A stretch of 64,000 bases of DNA from positions 3,781,001 through 3,845,000 of the forward strand of contig OU342819.1 in assembly GCA_910591455.2 (NCBI GenBank). The letters run 5' to 3'. Shown in pieces: positions 47,015-58,400 of the stretch. The stretch comes from Pholis gunnellus (taxonomy: Eukaryota > Chordata > Actinopteri > Perciformes > Pholidae). The position numbers and the translations under genes were made by a program. Below the pieces are notes generated by a model, which searched no databases, was not told the DNA's origin, and saw nothing but the letters and a program-made list of their open reading frames with translations. Each line of letters opens with the position of its first letter. The first letter of the stretch is position 1.

Positions 47015-48239
47015 ATATATATATCTGAGAGAAAAGTCTTTGGGGGAGAAATAAACTGAAGATGTGGCAGATATGACTTGTCAGCTTGCTGTAAAATCAG
47101 CGGTTCCTGGATATTTTAGCCCCATCGCCTTGAATACGCTGACGTTTCTTTCATAAAGAGGAAAAATGCCTTTCTGACAAATATATCTCTAACTATCTAA
47201 ATAATAAATTTCTAAAACATTATTTTAAGTCTGTCCCAAAGTGTTAGTGCCATTTCATGGATTATTCAACAGTTGTTTAAATTATTATCAGCAGTTGATC
47301 ACATGCACACAGCGATAGTTTATAAACGAAGTTTGAATACGCGATGCATTCAAACTCTGGAACACGTGGAGCTTATTCAAAATAGGTTACATTCAGACAA
47401 GTAATGGACAGTTGTATGCGTTGTGTCGTTTTGGAGGACTAAATGTTTTTTTTAACATCAGCAATGACAGTGAACAGCCCGCTACAGCGGTTATACCTCC
47501 TGCTGGTTAACAGGGCAGCCATTCAGTCCACAGACAGGAACAACAAAGCTCAACATACCACTTACACGCAAAACACACATAATGAAGCTGCTGCTGAACC
47601 TAAAAACAGCAGTCATGAGGTATGTGTGTTTTTGTGTGTGTCAGCAAGTCACCAGACTCATTAACTAAATGAAACGCACCGCCCCTCCCTTCTACTGTAC
47701 TCTGCAACCCGGCTGCAGGCGTCCACCCCCTCTGTGAGTCAGCCATCGATAGCGAGCATGAAACATGACATCAGATTTACAGTAACGTCGAGCAGTAAAA
47801 GCCTTAATGCCCTTCAGCTTTCCGTCGATGTGGAAACGAATGAGCCAGGGCGGGACGGGCGAGTCAAGACGACGCGCTGCCTGATTGGTAAACAGGCGAT
47901 GGGGAGACGAGGAAATGTCTGAAAGACAAAGGTTAATGTTTAAACCTTAAGCGGGATTATACTTTACGGGTGTTCAAATTCCTCCGCCGCTACGGCCGAG
48001 CAGCTAAATGCTGCTGCTCAGCTCTGTGTGTTTGCTCTGTGGCAGGTGACAAATTGTCATCTGAAGGTCATACGCACGGCTAAAACATGTGGAAGTGGAC
48101 GGTAAATATGCGATTCAAGCGTCCAAAGAGTGGGCAAAAGAAGGTTATTTTTGCTTCTCATCCGGTGCCCTGATAAATGAGTAATAGTTCAATAATAACT
48201 GGGTAGGCACCAGGAAGTGGTCTCTTTCAGTGCTGCACT

Positions 48240-48960
48240 AAGTAGCAAGAAGGAGATTTTCCACATGTATAATGTTACGTTTACTCCAGACGGTTTAAGT
48301 ACAATTCTTGTATTTTACTGGAGTATTTCCATGTTATGCTACTTTATAAGTCGACTTTAACAAATTTCAGAGACAAGTATTGTACTTTTTACTGGACTAC
48401 ATTTATCTAACAGCTATAAAAATCTACTTTTCAGAGATAGATTTCACATTTAAAACACAGACACTTATAAGTTACAATGTATTGTTAAAGCTTAAACCAA
48501 TTGCTGTCACATTTCAGATGTCTGATGACCCCCTCTAAACTCCTCTGTTGGTTTAATTAATTTCATTTCAACTGTTTGCGGATTTTAAAAAAAGAAAGAA
48601 ATTACCCAATATGTCAGAATAAATAAATAAAAACCAGCATGTGAATTAAAACTTCTTTTCTTCTTTCCTCTCCCATTAGTCGTCTCATGACCCCCATAAT
48701 TATCTTGTGACCCGTAGGAGGGGCCCGAGCCCTAGGTTGGGCATCACTGGAATATAAAGAAGTGCAAACTCGCTCCAAATCCAGCAGCTGCAACACCAAA
48801 ATGCACTTGATCCATCAGTATTAATAATCTAATAATATCAGATATAATACATCAGTAAGAGGAGCCATTTTTCTGCAGGACAAATATTTTTACTTTTATT
48901 ACTAGAACATTTTGCTGAGAATACTTTTACTTGTAATTATGTATTCCGTAATGTTTGGAT
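48240..48960. mobile_element. Composite of two degraded fish MITEs
   Basis: The flanks read TATTGTACTTTTTACTGGAC and AGAATACTTTTACTTGTAAT, typical of the ACTTTTACTT-rich MITE family. Inside is a second type, with CATGACCCCCATAATTATCT, CGAGCCCTAGGTTGGGCATC and ACTGG at its end. Confidence 0.5.
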
Positions 48961-49849
48961 TACACGTTAAGTTAAGAGATGTGAGCTCTCCTTCCACCAT
49001 CTCAATGATTTGACACAAACAAAATGTGACGTGATGAAAATGTGCATCACAAGACGGGCATTCATTGTCAACCATTTTCTAATTCAGTATTAAAACCAGT
49101 TATATTTTCACTTAATGTAATTTAGCTGCAATATGGCCCAGAGTGGGAACAGACTGTGCCACATAGATAATAAGACTAAAAGCAGGTCTCACAAGAAGAC
49201 CAGTGCAGGAAACAGAGAGATGATAAGAAAGGGTGGAGAAGAGGATCGAGAGTGCAGGAACATCAGACAATCTGTTCCAACAAGCTCTTGAAACATGGTA
49301 GCATACGCAAAGAGGTGATTAATCACATTTACACTCTTTTCCCCCTCCAACCGCCATCGTTAAGCAGATTCACGGCGACCTGTAACCCAGAGCAGAAAAA
49401 AACAAAACGTGTGGGTTTTCAATGCTCCAAGAAACAATGGCTCGCTCTCTACGCTTCTGGAGGAGGCTGCTGGTTAAAAATAGTGTCACGCTGTGTACAA
49501 GCATCTTGTTCAGTTCAGATTGGGTCTAAAAAACAACTGAAATCAGGACTTGTTCTACACATTCAATGTAATCTATAACGTGGGGTTTCTAACGGACCGT
49601 GCACTCCTCTAATAACTGAATGGGTGCAGAAAAAACCCTGTATTTTCCACTACCCGTTGCTAGTAATGATAAATATTTACACTGAAAATGCACCAACTAT
49701 ACATTTAACGCCAGCGAAGCCCTCAAAACACTTTAGTGGAACTGATGAATATTGTTGATTTGATGTTGTAATATCTTGAGTCGTCTCCTCCTATTAAAAG
49801 CTGTATTAAGGCTTGTTCTGTGATAATTATGTACATTTTCTGTTGATTA

Positions 49850-50090
49850 TGTTTGCGATAAATCGATTGGTCTATGAAATGCATGTTCTCTGAGCCTGTA
49901 GTAAGATCTAAAAATTGCTTATTTTGCCTAAAATTGACAAATACTTTATTTGAAATGTATGTATAACAGAGAAATGCTGAAAATCCTCACATAACCTAAA
50001 CTGGAAGCAGGGGGATGTTGCATTTTCGCTTGAGAAATTAATTAAACAATTAATTGATTATGAAAATGATTGATTAGGATTGATTATTCT
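49850..50090. mobile_element. Degraded GGGCTGCAAC-type MITE remnant
   Basis: The segments AAATCGATTGGTCTATGAAA and ATTGATTATGAAAATGATTG match internal and terminal parts of the family seen intact at 30705-31606. The ends are eroded. Confidence 0.4.
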
Positions 50091-50778
50091 TTACACTTAC
50101 GGCATAATACGATAAACGCAATGAATAAAAACAAACACTGGTTGCTTTCTTTGTACATTTAACAAATATACTGTTAGTTGTGGCGTCAATTTCGACACCG
50201 GGAAACTGTTGTTCCAAGCCATCCCCCATCTCTCTACGCCCTCATTCCATGACATCTTTCTGTCAACTTTATTCTAAAAAAGGCATACAATTCCCAAAAA
50301 TACTTTCAAACCAGATTGATACAAAATATTATATATATATATATATATACACACGTTATCCACATGCAAGATGAGATAAATGTTCTCCTGATTAGAAGAT
50401 TGCGCTGTGAGCAGAAATCTGAGTAACTGCCCAATATTACTTTTAGGTGACACAAACGCCGCCTATGTTGCAGCAAACTTAAAGCACATCACGAGTTTCC
50501 ATCCTGCATGACTCCAATTACATATAAGTCTAACGTAAGAAGAAGAAAGGAGTCGTGCTGCAGTCAGTTTGTGTGTGTGGACGTCACACGACTGAACGCA
50601 CTAACACCAGGCTGCTGCATTCAGACAGCTCTTTGCTCAATGGCTACGGATGACTGGCAAACAACAGGATAATATGCGGCAATGAGTGACAGGCGCACCC
50701 CCCCACCCCCACCCTCCTCACACACCATCCACCAGCAGCAGCTCACTGTGCTCTCCGTCTGCTGCTGATGGAGGTTAA

Positions 50779-50896
50779 TAGCTCGGAGTGGCCGATGGTA
50801 AGCCACTATTGTTCAGCGGTATATACCGATGACTACAGTGGCATACCACTCCGGGGATCAGTATGTACCGCTGAACAATAGTGCTACTCCGAGCTA
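50779..50896. repeat. Long inverted repeat in lypla2 intron 1
   Basis: The left arm (50779-50826) and the reverse complement of the right arm (50861-50896) share TAGCTCGGAGT and then ACTATTGTTCAGCGGTA, the left arm having a 12-base insertion. The loop is about 34 bp. No coding frame. It probably derives from a foldback or MITE element, but I do not recognise the family. Confidence 0.8.
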
Positions 50897-51495
50897 CTGA
50901 TAGCTTGGCTACTAGCTAACCTAGCTGATATAGAAACACACCGCAGCCGAGGGAGAAAGGTGCAATCAGTGACGTTTAAAAGGTTGTATAAAAATAAAAA
51001 AGATTGGAGGTTGAAGCGGGTGGCGGAGTGTCGAAGAGGAAGGAGACAATGAATGGTTGAAGCTTAGCTATGTTATTCGACCCAGTAGTGATGGCATTCA
51101 GCGGTGCAAAGCCCCTGTTGCCCCAATAATGACTCCCATCCCTCGCGCTCGGCTTTAATCTCGGTTTAGCTGGCCACACGCGCACAAATACACACACACA
51201 GCTACACATTAACCGGGGCTAACGGTAGTAAAAGAGATGCTAGCTAACGTTAACGTTGGGCGCGCGCGCGCTCACACACACACACACACGCACACATTGT
51301 ATTGTCTTCTGCCGGTGTCTCTCTACGTCTATCTCATATTAACGCTGCGATTCAAATTCGTACCTGTAACCCAGGCCGTTTTTTAGAATACACCTTAAGC
51401 AAAAAAAATCTCTAATAACAATTAGTTTGGACCGGGATAAAGTGGTAAAATGTACACTCGCGGCCCGCTAGCTAATACAGATGCACTGCACTTAC

Positions 51496-51600
51496 CGCTT
51501 GCTGTCCCAGTTCGCGACGGAACGGAACTTCCGGTACTATCCGCACACAAGCAGGGGGCGGAGCCGTAGAGACGTCATCACAAAGCACCGCCCTTCCGTA
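51496..51600 (-). promoter_or_regulatory. lypla2 non-coding first exon and promoter
   Basis: The exon end GACAGCAAGCG|GTAAGT sits at 51496. Upstream on the minus strand are ETS-type sites (CTTCCGG at about 51529; CTTCCG near 51593) and a CRE-like GACGTCAT (about 51572) in CpG-rich DNA. This fits a TATA-less housekeeping promoter. The exact start site is inferred to be near 51530. Confidence 0.6.
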
Positions 51601-52892
51601 ATCAGATGTATAACATCTTATTCTCTTATCACGATTTCCTCCTTCATAAAATAAAAATATAACAACAAATATATAATAAATATATATAGATATGTAATAG
51701 TAAAGTATATTTACTCAATAACTATATGATACGTGCTACATGAATTTAAGGTTACTTTTCAGATTAAGATTATACTATACCATAGAAATGTTTCGTGTTT
51801 TGTTTATTAAATGATCAGTCAAGGAAGTATGCCACACATGGAAACTTTACTGCCAAACGTTAGTTTAATTGATCGTCTGAGGTGCTGACATCACTGAAAC
51901 ATGATATTAATGACTTCTGTAGATGATCATATTAGGGTAAGATGGGACCCTACTAGAGATGGGCTACTGTGTTTTCCACATATAACTTGTTAATACTTTG
52001 AGCAGCAAAAATATTTATATACCACCAGAGGATAGTAAGGATAAACATAATTGTGTGAACTGATCCTTTAAAGACAATAACATGTATATGAAAACATTTG
52101 CTTCTAAAAAAATCTGAGATGATAAAATTAAGACACAATTACTATAATTATGTGTAAACTATAAATGTCTACATTAAAAACCATCAAATCATGTTACATT
52201 GAATGTATGTTAAGCATTTCAGAGCACTGTTAAGCATAACATGATTAAATCTTCCATTTTTAATTATTTCTTAAATATAGTAACATTCTTGGAGACCTCA
52301 AACCTCATATTTAGCTTACACATGCTCATACATTTTCTGACTGTGTATCTTTCTTCCTGAAGATTTTTGAGAGCAAATTAAGTTTCTTTACATTTTTCAC
52401 ACCTAAAAATCATTGCGTGAAGCCAACTACGAATCCATTGTATAAACATGGCGACCAAAGTCATTTAATCAATCAAAGAGTAACATCACTTGGTATATTT
52501 CCAGCCTTATGTGTTTTATTTAAAAGCAGATGTCACTTTATTGAAGTGGTGGATATCTTTAAACATGAATCAGAGTATGCAGCTTTAACTGATAGCAACA
52601 GACTTTATTTGAATATCAAATGTTTCATGCAATTATTACTAAGCTTTTTGCCCACATTAAGCCTTCACTCTTTATTGCCATAGAACACAGAGCAACAACA
52701 TGGCACTTCCAGACACACCTGGAGCTCTCTGGTCTTCAGAGTACAGCGCTCAAGTCACCGGCCGAGGCTCAACCAGCCTGCCGCTCCGCAGCGTTGAACT
52801 CCTCTGAAGACTTTTTGCATCAATGACAGCCAGCAGACGCCAAAAGAAACCTCTCTTCCCGCCTCTTTTCCTTCCGACTCTCTGACGCTTCT
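51601..52892. other. Intergenic and pithd1 3' UTR
   Basis: On the minus strand, AATAAA signals lie at about 52671 and 52602, downstream of the pithd1 stop at 52893, giving a 3' UTR of 0.2-0.3 kb. The rest is AT-rich without features. Confidence 0.5.
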
Positions 52893-55800
52893 TCAGGAAA
52901 TGAAGTTGGTTTGGGGGATGACGCTCTCCACTTTGTGATCTGCAGGGTTGGCTGATGCCTCGTAGTTACAGATCGTCACTTCATGTCTGTAAGTCTGAAG
53001 AGCGCACGGAGAGAAAGACAGGTCAACTTACCGTACAGGCAAACATTCAGAGGTATGTATATATAGTGTGTTTCAGGTTCAATCTATTACATAGAAAGAA
53101 AGGCAGGGCTAAAGAGGAGCAGTTGGTTATACACTACGGCCTTTAGTGTATATGATACCATGTCGACTTCATTCATTCAAAACACAATCGCCTAAAATGT
53201 CCTATTCAGCTTTCGGTTGTACGTGGCTCAACCTTCTTATGTTGTAACTTCTGATTGAAAAAAAAAAAAGGCAAACTCGAGGCGTGGAACCCATTGGTGA
53301 TGTCACGCTGACTACATCCACTTCCTACAGTCTATGGCTGCAACTAACCAACTACATTATACTACAGACTATTTTTCCAATCAAGCGTTTGGGCTACACA
53401 AACTGAATAAAAAACAAAATATCTGACTAAATAATGACTTGAACCATATCAAGTGAAACTGCGATCTCTCTGAGAGGGCCAGACATCAAACTTCAAGAGA
53501 GTGACAACAAAGATTCAAAGACCTAAATTGAACCAGCTGAACCGACTGTATGGCTGCATGCTTGCAACGTGCATGATCGTTGCTATTCAGAGCTCTAAGG
53601 GAAAAGTGGCAACCCGTGATTTAATCACGCATGAACACAGATTTGACGTTCAATAAATAACAGGGGTGGAACTCGAATGTTTTGACAAAGCTACACGTCG
53701 TGGACCGTTTGGCGTTCCTTAAAACGAAGGACTTTGTGAAGAGCTAACACAGCTTGTCACCACAGCATCATCATCGTACCAACGGACGGACACGCGGGGC
53801 TCTTTGGAGAACGGAGGGGGAAAGTGGAGTCACACCAGACAAATACCTAAATATTTTGGGAAAGAATCTGCTGCCCTCGGGATGGAAGAGGAGTCAAAAT
53901 AATGTCTCCTTTCAATGTAGTTGTGATCTGACGCACGCAGCCAAACAAACCATCAGACAACTGAGGAAAACTAAACACAGATCTTCATCGGTTTATCCGT
54001 GCTGGAAACACTGGACTCTGGAAATACATTCCTACATGTGGGAACGTGAAGAAGATTAATAACACCAGCCAGTTTATTAGGTCCACCTAGCTAAAGCTAA
54101 TACAACAGCCCTGCAATAAACCCTCCCTTCATGAAGTCTTTTATTGATACTGTTTTAGAGGCGTCTTAAGGGTCATTTTGGAGGATGTCACTCCCCTCAT
54201 CGAAATCTACAGCATTTGAGATGACGAGACAAAAAGAGGAGAAGACGCTGTAACTCCGACTGACCTCCGAGTATTCTCCCCTCAGACCGATGTAGTAGAC
54301 CCTGGTGCTCTCTGCTCCGAAGTTCTTCGAGATGTGGACGGAGAGGTGCTGCACGTTGGAAAAACGAGCGATCCTGGGAAATCATCACACAACAGGAGAG
54401 ACACCTCGGTGTGAGACAGCAGCATTCACACGGCATTGGAGGCAATGCTTAACCGCAATGCGGCAGGTAGAAACTCATGCAAGCGGAGGCAAGCGTGACG
54501 CATGGAGGCGAACAGAAAGGGAAAAACAAAAAGAGGTGCTTCCACTTGTGTTTTGAACGCTTCACCGCGTCGTGTCATCAAGCATCAAGCTTACAAGCTA
54601 CATTGCATTATCACTTCTTTATCTTCATCTCTCGACTTATCAATCAGGACCAAATCTGAAATCCTTGGAAAAAAGGTACAACAGCGTATTTTGGACGACT
54701 AAAGGTAACAGGAAACTAGAGGACAAGCATGCAAAATTCTTAAACTGCAGTATTCTTGAATGCACCGCTAACTGGCATCTTATAAGGCAGGTGGATAGTG
54801 TTGATTTGGGAACCTGACGGGACTAACGGTTCCTGCGTGCACAAAGTTGCTCAGGGGATTAAAAAAACTAATCTGTTCATGCTCTCACTTTGTCGGGTAC
54901 TCCAGCTCAGCGACAGGGTCTCTGTTGAGTCTGAAGGCCTGCTCAGGTTCTCTGCCGGTGTCGTCGAAGGACATGTGGGGGATGTTCTTGTACCTGGAAC
55001 GACAAGAATGAAGTTCATGCGGTCGCTGCCCTCTAGCAGGGGAAAGGATAGAAGCACTTTAACTCCAGACCAGTTTCATTATGGTTTTAGTAGGACATCA
55101 AAACCGGTCCAACGCGAGAGGCAGTGAGCAAGACACTCACAGTCGGATCTCAGCTGGATGAGAGTCGTCATTTTCCCCAGAGATGATGATGCCCTTCAGC
55201 TTCACGCTGCCTGTAAAACTGAAAGAGATGACACGGAGTTTGTTCGCCGCTATCTTTGATGAGACAGGGCAAAATCACAAAGAGGTGCTTTCAAGACAAA
55301 AAAACATCAACAACAGGGTGTTGTGAAGCCGTCACGAGAGATGAACAGTGAATTATGACAAAACTAAAATGAAATCAGAGTTTTGGTCTGAAATTACAGC
55401 AAAAAAGAGCACAAGGCAGCAGAGCATACAGTTGGCTCATTCAGGAGAAAAGGTTCAAGTTCAGGCTCATCATGATGAGGAGGATGAGGATTTTAGGACT
55501 TACGGGATGTTGAACAGCAGCTCTTCATCAGCGTCACTCTCGACATACTAAAAGAAAATAGACAAACAGATGTGAACTCCCTCTGGGTAATCAGCAATAA
55601 AACAAACACTATAATCTGCCTGAGACATTATCAGTTCGGGATACTGGTTTGACTGGTTTCTGGGCCACAAAGATGCTAATATGAGCAAACACAACTGGGC
55701 AATATTTTCCACTATTTCCTAACATTTTGTAAAGAAAATGATTCGTCAGTGAATCAAGAAAATAACCTGCTAATGAATCAATATAAAATATGATTTCACA

Positions 55801-56681
55801 AACATCAGTTCAGTTATTTGAATGTAGTTTTGCCACCATTTGCAATTTTGTGACATACCAGTGTGTCAATACCTTAAAATGCTATTATTAACATCATGTG
55901 GAATAAGTAGCCAATTCAGTAAAAGTACCAGCACAACAATGTGAAATCTTTCATTCAATGTAAAAGTATGATCTGCTGAACGTACAATAAACCCCAAAGT
56001 AAAAGTAGTTAATCTGCAAAAGAAAAGGCCCTTCTGAGCTGATATGTAACACTGTAGTAGCTGTTAGGACTGATGCATCAACGGAAAAAGTACGTTTTCA
56101 CTGCCATAGGTAAAAGCTAAACTAACCTTAACTATATCTCTATAAAATAAATCTCTATACATAGAATAAAATCATTCCATTCATAAACTCATATGGTATT
56201 TTTTTTCCATTCTTATTTTGAAAAGTAACTAGTAAAATCCCTGGATTTCAACCATATTTCTCAGCCCCAATCAGTAAAGTAAATTACGGGACTGCAGACC
56301 TCATGTCATTTGGCAGCCACATTAGTATCAATAAAGTTGTTTGATTTACTAACTGCGCAGCTCCACAGCGAGGCTCCGCATCAGCAGCCCCTGCACTCTC
56401 AAGAGAAACGCACACTAATAAAGATCTATGGGGACACGGACATGACAGCTGACCGGGGTAGAGGCTCTGTGTCTCGTCGTTACCGTGTCTCGCTCGTTCC
56501 GCCGATCCCACGGTTTGAACACCAGCTTCCCATCCCCGTCTCTGCTCTCGTTCAGGCACTGCAGCTTCTCCAGGTCGATCCGCTGGTACAGTCCGTACTC
56601 CAGGCCCCTCTCCGCGGGCTCGTGCTCCCCCACGCACCCACCTCCGTGTCCGTGACCATGACCATGACCGTGCCCGGACAT
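52893..56681 (-). CDS. pithd1: pithd1, PITH domain-containing protein 1 (complete, 211 aa)
   Basis: Six exons: 56484-56681, 55504-55547, 55141-55218, 54889-54993, 54265-54373, 52893-52994, all in phase, 636 bp. The length equals the human protein (211 aa). The start is a His/Gly repeat (MSGHGHGHGHGHGGG) as in the family; an in-frame ATG 57 bp upstream (56738) is not conserved, so I chose 56681. The PITH beta-sandwich fills about residues 25-190: GLYQRIDLEKLQCLNES, then FNIPFTGSVKLKGIII, SFDDTGREPEQAF, LSVHISKNFGAESTRVYYIG and HEVTICNYEASANPADHKV. PITH domains occur in proteasome-associated thioredoxin-like proteins, and PITHD1 has been tied to proteasome and reproductive roles. A MITE fragment (54066-54185) sits 80 bp downstream of exon 5. 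Confidence 0.97.
53330..53480. mobile_element. Possible GGCTGCAACTAAC MITE end, in pithd1 intron 5
   Basis: CTATGGCTGCAACTAACCAA resembles the start of the fish GGGCTGCAAC MITE. The remainder is too short and diverged to delimit. Confidence 0.35.
54066..54185. mobile_element. MITE fragment, same family as 3521-3850
   Basis: It reads CAGTTTATTAGGTCCACCTA, then GCTAAAGCTAATACAACAGC and TTTTAGAGGCGTCTTAAGGG, the left half of the TTTATTAGGTACACCT family. The right end is absent. Confidence 0.6.
55920..56050. mobile_element. Fragment of an ACTTTTACTT/AAGTAAAAGT MITE
   Basis: AAAAGTACCAGCACAACAAT, CATTCAATGTAAAAGTATGA and CCCCAAAGTAAAAGTAGTTA match a very common fish MITE. It lies in pithd1 intron 1 and has no coding content. 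Confidence 0.45.
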
Positions 56682-56850
56682 CGTGGAGCTTGAAACGCTG
56701 CTTTCCGTTACAGTGAGCTCGGACAGAAACAACAACAACCTGCCGCTCGTTCAGTGTGTTTACAGAAAGTGAACCAGCCCTATCAGGAAGTTTCACGTCT
56801 GTCAAGCGAGCAGACATTATAAAGGTACTTCCGGTTTGAGATTTTTAGAA
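56682..56850 (-). promoter_or_regulatory. pithd1 5' UTR and promoter
   Basis: Directly upstream of the chosen ATG. It is CpG-rich near the start and holds an ETS-type ACTTCCGG (56826-56833). There is no TATA box. Confidence 0.45.
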
Positions 56851-58240
56851 TAAAAGAAGCTGTTTGTCTAAATGGTATTAAGGTCAATGCTGAGAGTGCT
56901 AACATTGCGTTTACATTAAATCAAGTAGTACTAATATGGGTCAATCATATCATTTTCTGAAATGAGATAAACGCACAATAGCATTAGGCATCAATGATCA
57001 TTTGGAAAATGTTGTGAAAGGAAAAACTGGTTATGAGACATTTTAAAAGATTTTTTATTTTTTGTATTTATTATGAATAATTATTCTATTTAATTTGTTT
57101 TTCAAATGTTCATGGTTGTTTTAATTCATGTGCTTTTATAGTTCATACGTTTGTGTTTATTTAACTGATATAGAACACTTTGGGTCTCCATAGTAATGAG
57201 GATTTACCATATATGTTCATGATATTTGACAGTTAAACGTATCAGAGTGGCATGAAAAATAAAAATAAAACAATTTACCGACAGTATCAAAAAATGACCC
57301 TTAATTTAAAGCTTTTTAGCAAATGTATCTGCTAAAAACTGTAAACTCAACAATCACTTCCAAGTTTTTCCGGCGCTTAAAACTGTATCCCACTTTGATC
57401 CTACTACGTGATAGAAAACAGTGTAGCCTCTTTTTAATTCTCTATTTAATAAGTGCAGGCAGGTATTTTATTTTGAAGGGGAAGGAAATCATCCTCTACG
57501 ATTTATGGCCTCTTTACTCTGGGCAGCGGCATGTTTCTACAGTAGCCCATGACGGACAAACTGGCTCTGCGTTTGGTGTGTATATATATATATATACCCA
57601 CACAGAGAGCGAGAGCGAGAGAGAGAGAGAGACTACTTCCTTTCAAAGAGGCCCCAGTAGCAAAATATTGATATAATTAGGATAAATGTGTGGGTTAAGG
57701 AGAAGCCACTATATACATTTATATATTCCTCTTTGAAAGGAAGTAATTAGTATCTAAAAAAATTCTGCGGTAATTTTGGGGAAAAACTTCTTAAGTAAAA
57801 TATTACAGCCAAAAGCCCTGACTGTCAGAAATAGAGATGAACTCATATTGCTGCACTCTGCTTGTAAAATGTCTGTGGGTTAAAATCACATGCGAATGAT
57901 GAACTTTATGAGTTCTAAAAATGAATGTATAGTAAAGTGACATAACAACCTCCACATGGTGGAAATACTGTAAAATAAATACCTTCAAACTGGCTGTCTG
58001 CTGCTTTTTTCATTTTTAATAAATGGATTTCTGGGTTACAGTTTCTTAAATATCATTAGTGACATTTTAAGAGAGGACAGCATTTATCCGATGCAGCAGT
58101 AACACGGAACATCGGGGAAAACCCGGTCAGATTGATTGTAACACGTGTTCAGCCCTGAGGTAAGCGAAGTCTGAACACTAGTCTGACCTCAGTGGGTACA
58201 TCTCAAGTCTCTTAATAGTTGTTTCCCTGCTCCTCTATCC
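56851..58240. other. Intergenic DNA with an inverted repeat around a microsatellite
   Basis: AT-rich. (TA)n and (GA)n tracts occur at 57580-57632. A perfect 18-bp inverted repeat spans 57634-57651 and 57728-57745. No gene is seen. Confidence 0.45.
57634..57745. repeat. Perfect 18-bp inverted repeat, 76-bp loop
   Basis: TACTTCCTTTCAAAGAGG at 57634-57651 is the exact reverse complement of 57728-57745. It is adjacent to a (GA)n microsatellite and could be the ends of a very short MITE. Confidence 0.85.
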
Positions 58241-58244
58241 TCGC

Positions 58245-58400
58245 TTGAACCGGAAGTTGCTCTGCGCCGCCATATTGACGGCCGTCCCAAAGCTCTTATT
58301 GCTGCAAGGAGGAGCGAGGAGCGAGGAGCGAGGAGCGAGGAGGAGCCATGAGCCAGGAATCACGAAAACAGACTTCCAGGAAGTGTTTTAACGGCCGACA
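58245..58400 (+). promoter_or_regulatory. Orphan promoter-like CpG block with GGAGCGA tandem repeat
   Basis: It has an ETS site ACCGGAAGT (58251-58259), a YY1 site GCCGCCATATTG (58266-58277), then five units of GAGCGAG (about 58310-58345) and an ATG in good context that opens a 26-codon frame ending near 58430. No downstream exon is recognisable. It could be the first exon of an unannotated non-coding transcript on the plus strand, running convergent to eloa. Confidence 0.35.

Larger units (their letters stand above)
45809..51495 (-). other. lypla2 intron 1 (5.7 kb)
   Basis: Bounded by donor GCG|GTAAGT (51495) and acceptor CTCTTACAG (45809). It contains MITE fragments at 46505-46740, 48240-48960 and 49850-50090, (TA)n tracts near 46984 and 50330, and an inverted repeat at 50779-50896. 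No internal coding exon is seen. Confidence 0.75.

Noticed and set aside
56679..56738. Upstream ATG at 56738 as the pithd1 start
   Set aside because: The extra 19 residues are not seen in the family, and the 56681 start gives the usual 211 aa with the His/Gly N-terminus.
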